From positions 1-7,781 of the forward strand of contig JAJRPY010000022.1 in NCBI GenBank assembly GCA_024280535.1: a stretch of DNA of 7,781 bases, in the 5' to 3' direction. Source of the stretch: Gammaproteobacteria bacterium. GTDB lineage: Bacteria; Pseudomonadota; Gammaproteobacteria; PS1; Pseudothioglobaceae. A program made the position numbers and the translations under genes. Shown piece after piece: positions 1-6,473 of the stretch (the first letter of the stretch is position 1; each line of letters starts with the position of its first letter). The notes under the pieces are model-generated. The model ran no database searches and was not told the DNA's origin. It saw only the letters and a list, made by a program, of their open reading frames with translations.

Positions 1-951
1 AAATAAATGCAGCATCAAGCCCTCTGTATCCACTCTATTTGAACGCGGCACAATCACAATACGGGTTGGATTTTCATGATCGGATTCATCACGAATATCC
101 TCCACTAACGGCAGTTTTTTGGCACGCATTTGGGCAGCAATTTGGGTAATTACCTTAGAGCCAGAAGTCTGATAAGGTAGCGTTTCAATGACGATATTGC
201 CTTCTTCTTTTTGGTAAGTTGCACGCATCTTAACCGAGCCGTGACCCGTTTCATAAATTTGTTTCAATTCTTTGGTGCCAGAGACGATATTGGCATCTGT
301 GGGATAATCTGGTGCTGGGATGATTGCCATAATCTCATCTAAATCACATGATGGCTTATCCAGCAGTGCAATACAAGCGTTAACCACTTCTGTTAGATTA
401 TGTGGTGGCACGTCTGTAGCCATACCAACGGCAATGCCAGAGGTGCCGTTAAGCAATAGATTAGGTACTTGTGCAGGTAGGTTTTGCGGCTCTTGCAAGG
501 AGCCATCAAAATTATCCGTCCAATTAACGGTACCTTGATTGATTTCTGCTAATAATAAATCGGCATAACGAGATAATTTAGACTCGGTATAACGCATGGC
601 AGCAAACGACTTGGGGTCATCGGGCGCACCCCAGTTGCCTTGTCCGTCAATAAAAGGATAGCGATAAGAAAATGGCTGAGCCATCAATACCATGGCCTCA
701 TAACAAGCGCTATCGCCATGAGGATGAAACTTACCCAGTACATCACCCACGGTACGGGCTGATTTTTTAAATTTGGCAGTGGATTTAAGCCCAAGCTCAC
801 TCATTGCATAGATAATACGCCTTTGAACAGGCTTTAACCCATCGCCAACAAACGGCAAGGCACGGTCAAGAATGACATACATTGAATAATCAAGATAAGC
901 GCGCTCACTAAATTGCGCAACACTTTGTTGCTCAAGGCCGATTTGGCTCAT
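1..951 (-). CDS. parC: DNA topoisomerase IV subunit A, N-terminal part (cut by window edge)
   Basis: ParC is the DNA-cleaving subunit of topoisomerase IV, which decatenates daughter chromosomes together with ParE. The reading frame stays open from the ATG at 951 to base 1, giving 317 residues; the E. coli protein is about 750, so the C-terminal half lies outside the window. The translation starts [13 protein letters not shown] and follows E. coli ParC closely: [16 protein letters not shown] around 31-46, [13 protein letters not shown] around 74-86, [22 protein letters not shown] around 103-124. Tyr121 in AAMRYTES corresponds to the catalytic Tyr120 of E. coli. In the quinolone-resistance region the sensitive-type residues Ser81 and Glu85 (E. 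coli Ser80 and Glu84) are present. MRYTES and the ParC-like rather than GyrA-like N-terminus favour ParC over GyrA. A Shine-Dalgarno AGGGGA (955-960) sits only 3 nt before the ATG. Upstream lies a non-coding gap with a mobile remnant, then gcvP on the same strand. Confidence 0.95.
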   Translation of the reverse strand, partial: MSQIGLEQQSVAQFSERAYLDYSMYVILDRALPFVGDGLKPVQRRIIYAMSELGLKSTAKFKKSARTVGDVLGKFHPHGDSACYEAMVLMAQPFSYRYPFIDGQGNWGAPDDPKSFAAMRYTESKLSRYADLLLAEINQGTVNWTDNFDGSLQEPQNLPAQVPNLLLNGTSGIAVGMATDVPPHNLTEVVNACIALLDKPSCDLDEIMAIIPAPDYPTDANIVSGTKELKQIYETGHGSVKMRATYQKEEGNIVIETLPYQTSGSKVITQIAAQMRAKKLPLVEDIRDESDHENPTRIVIVPRSNRVDTEGLMLHLF

Positions 952-969
952 TTTTCCCCTAGAAATAAC

Positions 970-993
970 GGTTTTTTATAGATTAAAAAAACC
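970..993 (-). other. AT-rich hairpin in the parC leader
   Basis: A perfect 8-bp inverted repeat, GGTTTTTT (970-977) and AAAAAACC (986-993), encloses an 8-nt loop 19 bp upstream of the parC ATG. In parC mRNA it would form a weak U-A stem capped by two G-C pairs. It may be only an AT-rich coincidence. On the opposite strand it is followed by a T-rich run (994-1004), so it could also act as a poor terminator for plus-strand transcription. The rest of 952-1045 holds no gene. A possible parC promoter, TTGAGC with a TAATGC 16 nt further on the minus strand, is too weak to list separately. Confidence 0.3.
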
Positions 994-1045
994 TTAATTT
1001 TTTTGCATTATTTTAATGTAAGTTTTGCTCAAATAAAATTAAATT

Positions 1046-1149
1046 GAGACCTTTATGTAAATAGAGATGATTAGCAGTATTCAATTTTTGTTCAATGGAG
1101 ACCTTTGCATAAATAGGGATGATTAGCAAAATTCAATTTTTGTTCAATT
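1046..1149. repeat. Tandem duplication of a 52-bp element end
   Basis: Two adjacent 52-bp units, 1046-1097 and 1098-1149, align without gaps at 45 of 52 bases. Both start with GAGACCTTT and end with TTCAATTTTTGTTCAAT. The differences cluster at unit positions 10-12, 20, 32-33 and 52. Since the unit start is also the terminal inverted repeat, this is a doubled left end of the element, produced by one copy inserting beside another or by slippage. Confidence 0.8.
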
Positions 1150-1159
1150 GGTGATTTTC

Positions 1160-1226
1160 TTAAACCCAACCCTAGCAGGGTCAGCGCTACACAGCAATCC
1201 TCTGGGAGGACTAAGGTAGGGTTTAA
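1160..1226. repeat. Branched inverted repeat in the centre of the element
   Basis: Arms 1160-1175 and 1211-1226 pair at 14 of 16 positions, with A-A and C-A mismatches. The enclosed bases add two short perfect hairpins: ACCCT-AGC-AGGGT at 1169-1181, which competes with the inner part of the long stem, and TCCTC-TGG-GAGGA at 1198-1210. Between them lie AGCGCT and a GCT-ACAC-AGC mini-stem. The result is a cruciform or cloverleaf-like fold on either strand. It lies downstream of gcvP and could slow or end gcvP transcription, though it has no adjacent U-tract of terminator type on the far side. Confidence 0.6.
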
Positions 1227-1254
1227 AAAATTGCCAAGTGAATGAAAAGTGGGT

Positions 1255-1288
1255 TTTTGATGATTATTCATATTGATATAAAGGTCTC
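1255..1288 (-). repeat. Right terminal inverted repeat of the element
   Basis: Read on the minus strand from 1288, this begins GAGACCTTTATATCAATATG and aligns without gaps with the left-end units: about 26 of 34 against the copy at 1098. The first nine bases are identical in all three ends. It is more diverged than the two left units are from each other (45 of 52), which fits an old insertion or two distinct ends of an IS-type element. Confidence 0.6.
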
Positions 1289-1291
1289 AAA

Positions 1292-4090
1292 TCATTCAAA
1301 GTCTTCTGGACTGATGCACGAACAGAATAAATGACGGTCACCATAAACGTTGTCAATTCGTTTAACAGGTGGGAAGTATTTGTTTGCTATCAAGGATTCC
1401 ACGGGGTATAAAGCCACTTGTCTGGTGTATGGATAATGCCACTCTGTTGCCATTTCGTATGCGGTATGCGGGGCGTTTTTAAGGGGATTGTTGTCCTTAT
1501 CCCACTCACCTGAAATGACTTTTTGTATTTCATCATAAATACTCATCATAGCGGTGATAAAACGGTCTATCTCACGTTTTGATTCGCTTTCTGTTGGCTC
1601 AATCATCAATGTACCGGCTACTGGAAAACTCATAGTAGGGGAATGAAAACCATAGTCCATTAAGCGCTTAGCAATGTCTTCTTCGGAAATGCCACTTTGG
1701 GCTTTGAGTGGACGAATATCAATAATACATTCGTGTGCAACCATTCCCTGATCACCACGATACAAAATCGGGAAACTGTCTTTCAGGGCATCTGCTATGT
1801 AATTGGCACTCACAATAGCCACTTGCGTTGAGCGCTGCATACCGTATTTACCCAGCAATTTAATATACGACCAAGAAATTGGCAAAATGGAAGCAGAACC
1901 ATACATAGCAGCAGACACTGCGTTTGAATCTTTATCCAGTGGATTGCCTGGTAAAAATGGTGCCAAATGTGACTTAACGCCAATCGGCCCCATGCCTGGA
2001 CCACCACCACCATGTGGAATGGCAAATGTTTTATGTAAATTAATATGCGATACATCCGCACCAAATTCACCCATACGCGTGATGCCCACCATCGCATTTA
2101 GATTGGCACCATCTAAATAAACCTGCCCGCCGGCGTTGTGAATTATCTCGCAAATATGCTTAATTTCAACTTCAAACACGCCGTGGGTTGAAGGATACGT
2201 CACCATAATGGCTGCCAGTTTGTCTTGATGCTTTTCGACCTTGGTTTTTAAATCATTCACATCAATATTACCTGCCTCATCACACTTAACAATCACCACT
2301 TTCAACCCTGCCATTACCGCACTGGCAGGATTGGTGCCGTGTGCTGACGAAGGAATTAGGCAGATATGACGATCAGACTCACCACGCGATTGATGGTAGG
2401 CATGAATTGCCAACAAGCCTGCAAATTCACCTTGAGAACCCGCATTAGGCTGCAAAGAGACCGCGTCATAGCCGGTTACTTCGCATAATGCATGCTCTAA
2501 TTCTTTGAATAATTGCTGGTAACCTTGGGTTTGCTCTGCTGGCGCATAAGGATGTAATTGTGAAAATCCTGGCAAACTAATGGGGTACATTTGTGTGGCA
2601 GCATTCAGTTTCATCGTACATGAGCCTAATGCAATCATAGAATGATTTAAGGCGATGTCTTTGTTTTCTAGGCGCTTGAGATAACGCATCATCTCGGTTT
2701 CACAGTGATATTGGCTAAATACAGGATGGGTTAAATATTGTGTGGTGCGCATCATATCAGCGGATAATGCTGGTTTTGATTCTAACAATTGATTGATTGA
2801 AAACACCGACAACAAGGCTAATAATTCCGCTTCAGTGGTGGTCTCATCTACCGACATACTCAGCTGTGTGTGACTTAATAGACGAATATTAATGCCCATT
2901 TTTTGAGCGCTGGTTAATAATACTTGGGCTTTGTTGGTGTTGATTGTAATGGTGTCAAAAAATTGTGTGGCAACCAGTTCAAACCCAGCTGCACTCAAAC
3001 TGGCAGCTAGGCGACTGGCCTTGGCATGCACCGTGCTGGCAATTTTTTTGAGCCCAGCTGCACCATGATAAATACCGTACGCTGCTGCTAATACTGCTAA
3101 TAACACTTGCGCCGTACAAATATTACTTGTGGCTTTATCGCGGCGAATATGCTGCTCACGCGTTTGTAGTGCCATTCGCATTGCCGGATTGCCCAGCACA
3201 TCTTGCGAAACGCCAATAATACGCCCTGGCACCCGACGTTTAAATTCGTCACGCGTGGCTAAATAAGCGGCATGCGGACCACCAAAACCCATAGGCACAC
3301 CAAAGCGCTGTGAGCTGCCGACGGCAATATCTGCACCCATTTCAGCTGGGGTTTTGATTAATGTTAAGGCCAATATATCGCAAGCCACAATCGTTAATAC
3401 GCCTTTATTTTTGGCGTTAGCAATATCATAGGTTAAATCACGAACTTCGCCATTGGTACCAGGTGATTGCAACAATGCGGCAAAACAATCAGTAAAGTCA
3501 TGACCTTGAATGTCTTCAATCAATAACTCAATACCCAGTGGCTTGGCGCGAGTTTGTAAAATACTGATAGTTTGAGCATTGGTATTACTATCAATCAAAA
3601 ATTGGTTAGATTTGTTGTTGCGATTAGCGCGCTTTGCCATCATCATGGCTTCGGCACAGGCGGTAGGTTCATCTAATAATGAGGCATTGGAAATATCCAT
3701 ACCCGTAAGGTCAATAATCATTTGCTGAAAGTTCAGCAACATTTCCAAACGACCTTGGGAAATTTCCGCTTGATATGGCGTGTAAGCCGTGTACCAGCCA
3801 GGATTTTCTAAAATATTACGCCGGATAACACTTGGCATCAAAGTGCCGTAATAACCCTGACCGATAAAATTCGTTGCCAGCACGTTATTACTCGCCAGTT
3901 TTGTCGCCAACTCAAGGCTATCACGCTCAGTTAAACCTTCATCTACTGCCATCCGATTGCCAAATAAAATAGCACCTGGAACTGTTTTTTCAATAACCTC
4001 TTCAACTGTTTTACAGTTAATTGCGTCTAACATTAAAGTGATATCTTCGGCACTCGGACCGATATGTCTGTCTAAAAATTCGTTACTCAT
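1292..4090 (-). CDS. gcvP: Glycine dehydrogenase (decarboxylating), P protein of the glycine cleavage system
   Basis: This is the PLP-dependent P protein: it decarboxylates glycine and passes the aminomethyl group to the lipoyl arm of GcvH, feeding methylene-THF synthesis. It is cytoplasmic. At 932 residues it is the undivided form (E. coli 957), not the split GcvPA/GcvPB. Two homologous aminotransferase-type halves are seen, roughly 1-430 and 450-900. The N-terminus FLDRHIGPSAEDI is typical. ALGSCTMKLNAATQMYP lies near 486-502, followed by LQPNAGSQGEFAG. The PLP lysine is Lys687 in INLHKTFAIPHGGGGPGMG, and the C-terminus ends YGDRHLFCSC plus seven residues, so the gene is complete. ATG 4090 is chosen because it places the family N-terminus correctly, although no good Shine-Dalgarno precedes it. 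gcvT and gcvH are absent from the window: hinT lies upstream, and the element and parC downstream. Confidence 0.97.
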   Translation of the reverse strand: MSNEFLDRHIGPSAEDITLMLDAINCKTVEEVIEKTVPGAILFGNRMAVDEGLTERDSLELATKLASNNVLATNFIGQGYYGTLMPSVIRRNILENPGWYTAYTPYQAEISQGRLEMLLNFQQMIIDLTGMDISNASLLDEPTACAEAMMMAKRANRNNKSNQFLIDSNTNAQTISILQTRAKPLGIELLIEDIQGHDFTDCFAALLQSPGTNGEVRDLTYDIANAKNKGVLTIVACDILALTLIKTPAEMGADIAVGSSQRFGVPMGFGGPHAAYLATRDEFKRRVPGRIIGVSQDVLGNPAMRMALQTREQHIRRDKATSNICTAQVLLAVLAAAYGIYHGAAGLKKIASTVHAKASRLAASLSAAGFELVATQFFDTITINTNKAQVLLTSAQKMGINIRLLSHTQLSMSVDETTTEAELLALLSVFSINQLLESKPALSADMMRTTQYLTHPVFSQYHCETEMMRYLKRLENKDIALNHSMIALGSCTMKLNAATQMYPISLPGFSQLHPYAPAEQTQGYQQLFKELEHALCEVTGYDAVSLQPNAGSQGEFAGLLAIHAYHQSRGESDRHICLIPSSAHGTNPASAVMAGLKVVIVKCDEAGNIDVNDLKTKVEKHQDKLAAIMVTYPSTHGVFEVEIKHICEIIHNAGGQVYLDGANLNAMVGITRMGEFGADVSHINLHKTFAIPHGGGGPGMGPIGVKSHLAPFLPGNPLDKDSNAVSAAMYGSASILPISWSYIKLLGKYGMQRSTQVAIVSANYIADALKDSFPILYRGDQGMVAHECIIDIRPLKAQSGISEEDIAKRLMDYGFHSPTMSFPVAGTLMIEPTESESKREIDRFITAMMSIYDEIQKVISGEWDKDNNPLKNAPHTAYEMATEWHYPYTRQVALYPVESLIANKYFPPVKRIDNVYGDRHLFCSCISPEDFE

Positions 4091-4155
4091 AAAGCCATTA
4101 CATTTACGTCAATAAATCGTGAATTTTATCTTATTTATGGTTTAATTTTTGACTA

Positions 4156-4185
4156 GTTATAATCATAAAAAATAGGGTTTTGTAA
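4156..4185 (-). promoter_or_regulatory. Candidate gcvP promoter
   Basis: On the minus strand, TTACAA (4185-4180) and TATAAC (4161-4156) are separated by 18 nt, with a start expected about 60 nt before the gcvP ATG. The -35 box overlaps the hairpin called as the hinT terminator. The leader (about 4091-4150) shows no glycine-riboswitch-like motifs that I can recognise. The call rests on similarity to sigma-70 boxes in AT-rich DNA and is therefore weak. Confidence 0.35.
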
Positions 4186-4189
4186 CCCC
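4167..4189 (-). terminator. Rho-independent terminator after hinT
   Basis: On the minus strand GGGTT-ACAA-AACCC (4188-4175) is followed by TATTTTTT (4174-4167), 10 nt beyond the hinT stop. The stem is only 5 bp, so the hairpin is modest, but its placement at the end of the four-gene operon and the U-tract on the correct side support it. No matching U-tract exists for the plus strand. Confidence 0.6.
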
Positions 4190-4198
4190 GTACAACCC

Positions 4199-4537
4199 CT
4201 AGCCAGGTGGCCAAGATAACGCCCGCCCACCAAGACAATGCAAATGAATGTGATACACCGTTTGTCCACCATTTTCATTGCAATTCATCACCACGCGATA
4301 CCCCGCCTCAGCAAAGCCAATTTGTTTGGCAAGTTTGCTGGCTGTGAGTGTTAATTTGCCTATCAGGGCAGCATCAGTGGCCTCATTTAAAGTGGCAATG
4401 TGTTGTTTGGGAATAACCAAAAAATGATGTGGCGCCTGCGCACTAATATCATAAAAAGCGTAAACCCATTCATCTTCAAAAATTTTATTAGCTGGAATTT
4501 CCCCTGCAATAATATTACAAAATAAACAATCACTCAT
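4199..4537 (-). CDS. hinT: HIT-family purine nucleoside phosphoramidase (HinT)
   Basis: This is a small cytoplasmic histidine-triad hydrolase; family members cleave adenosine phosphoramidates and related AMP conjugates. It is 112 residues, close to the usual length. The triad is His96-Ile-His98-Leu-His100 in TVYHIHLHCLGG, with His98 the expected nucleophile, and the tail SWPPG is the family C-terminus. The N-terminus CLFCNIIAGEIPA carries Cys4 and Cys7, the CxxC that can bind zinc in many bacterial HIT proteins. A Shine-Dalgarno AAGGAT precedes the ATG by about 5 nt. It is the last gene of the four-gene run, 33 nt after the SQR-family gene and just before a terminator-like hairpin. HinT is a common housekeeping protein; its position here suggests co-transcription and does not prove a shared pathway. 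Confidence 0.93.
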   Translation of the reverse strand: MSDCLFCNIIAGEIPANKIFEDEWVYAFYDISAQAPHHFLVIPKQHIATLNEATDAALIGKLTLTASKLAKQIGFAEAGYRVVMNCNENGGQTVYHIHLHCLGGRALSWPPG

Positions 4538-4570
4538 CTCTTATCCTTTTTATTAAACCCTTGAACAGTT

Positions 4571-5698
4571 TTATTTATATTGGCGTAAATACCACCAGCC
4601 AAATATTTTTTTAGCAACATGCAACAATCGACAGTTTGGCAACATTCGCCCGCCTGTCATCGTACGCGAAACATACATACCTTTATTATTTGAATCCACA
4701 ATACACATTAATTCAATTTTAAACGTATGGCTGGGCGTTTTTTCATTTAACACTTCGATGGCATTTTTAGCAGCAGCCTCGGCTTGAAGATCGGCTATGT
4801 GTGCTTGTTTTGGCATCCATTCTGGCCCTGGAAAAGAGCCTGAATCGCCCGCTACGAAAACTTTATTAACCCCTGCCACTTCACAGAATTTATTGGCTTT
4901 CAATAACCCGCCTTCACTGCGCTCAAGTTTGGTATTATCAAACCAAGCATTGCCTGTCATGCCGGGCATAAATAAAATTAAATCTGCTGCAAATTCACCC
5001 TCTTCGGTGATTACTTTATCGGCTTCAAATTTTTGTATTTTATGTCCAAGATGGGTGGTGATATTGCGCTTTTTCATTTCTGCTAACAAGCCTTTGACTG
5101 CTTTTTCGCCCAAACGAGCACCTGGCTTTGCCGCTGGCGTAAAAAAAGTGAGCTTAAATTGATCGCGTCGCCCCTCTGCACGAAGTTGTGTGTCAAGCCC
5201 AAACAAAAATTCAAACATTGGCCCGCCACGCATAGCACTAGGCTCTTTTGGATTGCCACTAAAACCAACCGCAATATTACCACCATTCATAGCTGCCACC
5301 CGATCTCGAATTGCCTCAGCCGCCTCAAGCCCTTCACAAGGGGTAATAGCATGCTCAATACCTGGTAATTTTTTGATAAATTGACCGCCAGAAGCGATAA
5401 TCAATACATCATTTTCATAGGTGCCAATTGGGGTTATGACCGATCTGCCCTGATTATCCAAACCAGTCACTTCGCTGGCAATATGCACAACCTGCATCCG
5501 TTTGAAAAAATTATCCAAAGGGATGATAATGTCTTTTTTAGTTGCCGCACCTGATGGTACCCAAATCAAACTGGGCATATAAACCAGTTCAGCCTTGGGC
5601 GAGATTAGCGTTATTTCACATGCTTGATGTTGCTTTCGAAGCGTTCGAACGGCTGTTAAACCGGCAAATCCTGAGCCAATAATAGTAATTTTTTTCAT
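4571..5698 (-). CDS. FAD-dependent oxidoreductase of the sulfide:quinone oxidoreductase family
   Basis: Family members oxidise sulfide to polysulfide or sulfur and pass electrons through FAD to quinone at the membrane. The 375 residues start with the FAD dinucleotide fold IGSGFAGLTA (Gly8, Gly10, Gly13). VFVAGDSGSFPG at 280-291 supplies the second FAD contact, followed by MPKQAHIADLQAEAAAKN. The C-terminus KKIFGWWYLRQYK is aromatic and basic, suited to an amphipathic membrane anchor; there is no signal peptide. Cys121 (ITPCEG) and Cys332 (LMCIVD) fit two of the three SQR cysteines. The third, normally in a C-x-G-P-x-Y-E segment, is absent: the segment reads AMRGGPMFEF with Arg157 at that place. 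Substrate is therefore uncertain, and the family also includes sulfide dehydrogenase flavoproteins and type-2 NADH dehydrogenases. The ATG lies 11 nt after the preceding stop, with no strong Shine-Dalgarno. I give no symbol because the function is open. Confidence 0.8.
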   Translation of the reverse strand: MKKITIIGSGFAGLTAVRTLRKQHQACEITLISPKAELVYMPSLIWVPSGAATKKDIIIPLDNFFKRMQVVHIASEVTGLDNQGRSVITPIGTYENDVLIIASGGQFIKKLPGIEHAITPCEGLEAAEAIRDRVAAMNGGNIAVGFSGNPKEPSAMRGGPMFEFLFGLDTQLRAEGRRDQFKLTFFTPAAKPGARLGEKAVKGLLAEMKKRNITTHLGHKIQKFEADKVITEEGEFAADLILFMPGMTGNAWFDNTKLERSEGGLLKANKFCEVAGVNKVFVAGDSGSFPGPEWMPKQAHIADLQAEAAAKNAIEVLNEKTPSHTFKIELMCIVDSNNKGMYVSRTMTGGRMLPNCRLLHVAKKIFGWWYLRQYK

Positions 5699-5709
5699 AT
5701 TTAAACCGC

Positions 5710-6012
5710 TTAAAAAATTTCAATCACTTGAGTATTGACCGTTTCCATATTGGCAATACTGGCAAAATACGCCATCATCTGTGGCCATTGCTCTCTGGAT
5801 TCTAATTGTTGTCTAAAACTTTCTTGATGCGCCTTAGTCTGCCATTTGACCAAACAGTACACCCGACCTTGTTCATCAATGCCCGAATCGCGCGACACAA
5901 AACCCTCTGCCTTGGCAATATCCTCATCAATCTCTTTTGATAAAATTTTCCAATCAGAAATTAACTGCAGATTGTGCAATTCGAACGACATAATTATAAA
6001 ACACTCACTCAT
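5710..6012 (-). CDS. Small ABM-like (dimeric alpha/beta barrel) protein, function unknown
   Basis: The 100-residue product resembles the antibiotic biosynthesis monooxygenase (ABM) or dimeric alpha/beta-barrel fold. It has an N-terminal strand, a helix around 18-35, then EGFVSRDSGIDEQGRVYCLVKW (36-57), where a strand-turn-strand ends in the W that is typical of the fold, and a helix with ESFRQQLESREQW. The fold includes heme-degrading enzymes, quinol monooxygenases and non-enzymatic members, and no specific catalytic set stands out. There are two cysteines, Cys4 and Cys53, and no signal peptide. The start at 6012 is supported by AGGAG six nt upstream; the internal Met8 is an alternative, and removing seven residues would drop Cys4. 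It follows the upstream gene by 1 nt and precedes the SQR-family gene by 11 nt, so it may act on the same redox pathway. That is an inference from position only. Confidence 0.65.
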   Translation of the reverse strand: MSECFIIMSFELHNLQLISDWKILSKEIDEDIAKAEGFVSRDSGIDEQGRVYCLVKWQTKAHQESFRQQLESREQWPQMMAYFASIANMETVNTQVIEIF

Positions 6013-6013
6013 T

Positions 6014-6439
6014 TTACTCTCCTATATTTTTACAAAAATGCCCATCATCTGGATTTTCCACGCTGTGGGCAATGTTTTCTACAAATGCTTGTAATTCGTC
6101 AAATTCTAACACGGTTAAAATACGTGTAACAATGTCTGGCGCAACTCTAAGCGTACACCTGCTACCATTCTTAAGCTGCACCTCCATGCCAGCTGCATTC
6201 ATCATCAAACCTTCATCATTTTGTTCTAATAATTGCTCAAGCTCATCTTGCAAAGTATCGTATAAATCTTGCAATGTGACTAATACGGCATCATTGGTTT
6301 GGTCAGAAATTGAGACAATCTCACCTTGAACCGAGCCAAAACTATCGTCTTGCTCACATTCAAATTCTATGTCCACCTTTATCAAATGGTCTTTAAATTT
6401 ACCTGAGAGCTTTGGGTCAAAAAATATATAATCTAGCAT
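6014..6439 (-). CDS. Acidic cytoplasmic protein of unknown function
   Basis: I do not recognise a named family for this 141-residue protein. It begins MLDYIFFDPKLSGKF, is strongly acidic, and has no signal peptide or membrane segment. Residues 1-45 look like alpha/beta, 55-77 (LQDLYDTLQDELEQLLEQND) is a predicted long acidic helix, 82-100 is a strand pair with NGSRCTLRVAP, and 102-128 is a helical segment ending SVENPDDGHFC (126-136). That last motif and the opening MLDYIFFD look like conserved anchors rather than random sequence. Cysteines are at 28, 95 and 136. It is the first gene of the four-gene run and is separated by one base from the ABM-like gene, with the latter's ribosome binding site inside its coding end. 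No Shine-Dalgarno precedes its own ATG. Codon use and composition match the neighbours. Confidence 0.75.
   Translation of the reverse strand: MLDYIFFDPKLSGKFKDHLIKVDIEFECEQDDSFGSVQGEIVSISDQTNDAVLVTLQDLYDTLQDELEQLLEQNDEGLMMNAAGMEVQLKNGSRCTLRVAPDIVTRILTVLEFDELQAFVENIAHSVENPDDGHFCKNIGE
6017..6023 (-). promoter_or_regulatory. Ribosome binding site inside the end of the upstream gene
   Basis: AGGAGAG on the minus strand lies within the last codons of the 6014-6439 gene, and the junction reads TAAAATG, so stop and start are 1 nt apart. This fixes the start of the ABM-like gene at 6012 and implies translational coupling of the two. Confidence 0.8.
6427..6432 (+). promoter_or_regulatory. Candidate -10 box for the nitroreductase gene
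   Basis: A perfect TATAAT lies inside the first codons of the divergent gene, with expected start near 6439 and a leader of about 35 nt. No good -35 is found 16-18 nt upstream (TGAGAG at 6404-6409 is the nearest). A Shine-Dalgarno GGGGA (6462-6466) lies 7 nt before the ATG at 6474, which supports that start. Confidence 0.4.
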
Positions 6440-6447
6440 AATTAATT

Positions 6448-6453
6448 ATTGTA
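6448..6453 (-). promoter_or_regulatory. Candidate -10 box for the ABM/SQR/HIT operon
   Basis: TACAAT on the minus strand is the best -10 in the 34-bp divergent gap. Transcription would start around 6441, only about two bases before the ATG at 6439. That would make a nearly leaderless message, in line with the missing Shine-Dalgarno. The corresponding -35 region (CATTAA) does not resemble TTGACA, so an activator or another sigma factor would be needed if this is the true promoter. Confidence 0.3.
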
Positions 6454-6473
6454 AATACATTGGGGATATTTTA

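Larger units (their letters stand above)
1046..1288. mobile_element. Small non-coding element with long inverted ends (MITE-like or IS remnant)
   Basis: The left boundary begins GAGACCTTT at 1046, and the right boundary is its inverse, AAAGGTCTC, ending at 1288. Read inward from each end without gaps, the right end matches the second left unit (from 1098) at about 26 of 34 bases and the first left unit (from 1046) at about 23 of 31. The element is 243 bp from the outer left end, or 191 bp from the inner one. It has no open reading frame of useful length and no transposase, so it would need enzyme supplied in trans. The right end stops 3 bp short of the gcvP stop codon. No clear target-site duplication is visible: the flanks are AATT on the left and AAAT on the right. 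The ends recall IS5-type termini, but I cannot assign a family from the sequence alone. It occupies most of the gcvP-parC gap. Confidence 0.6.

Noticed and set aside
320..538. Plus-strand frame of 72 codons opposite parC
   Set aside because: It lies antisense to well-conserved parC sequence and has no support of its own.
1164..1222. attC-like integron recombination site: ACCCAAC (1164-1170) fits RYYYAAC and GTAGGGT (1216-1222) nearly fits GTTRRRY, 59 bp apart
   Set aside because: The second core has a mismatch at a conserved T, there is no integrase or cassette array, and the arms are explained by the element's long stem.
1803..2120. Plus-strand open frame of 105 codons inside gcvP, and the minus-strand frame at 1810-2097
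   Set aside because: Both are shadows of the highly conserved gcvP PLP-site region, which is fully explained in its own frame.
4091..4155. Glycine riboswitch upstream of gcvP
   Set aside because: The leader is short and AT-rich, and none of the conserved glycine-aptamer segments is visible.
4797..5384. Several short frames on both strands within the SQR-family gene
   Set aside because: They overlap a full-length protein with clear FAD motifs and have no homology that I can recognise.
5846..6329. Two plus-strand frames (5846-6094 and 6072-6329) opposite the ABM-like and acidic-protein genes
   Set aside because: Ser/Cys-rich composition without motifs; the minus-strand genes have coupling and a ribosome binding site.
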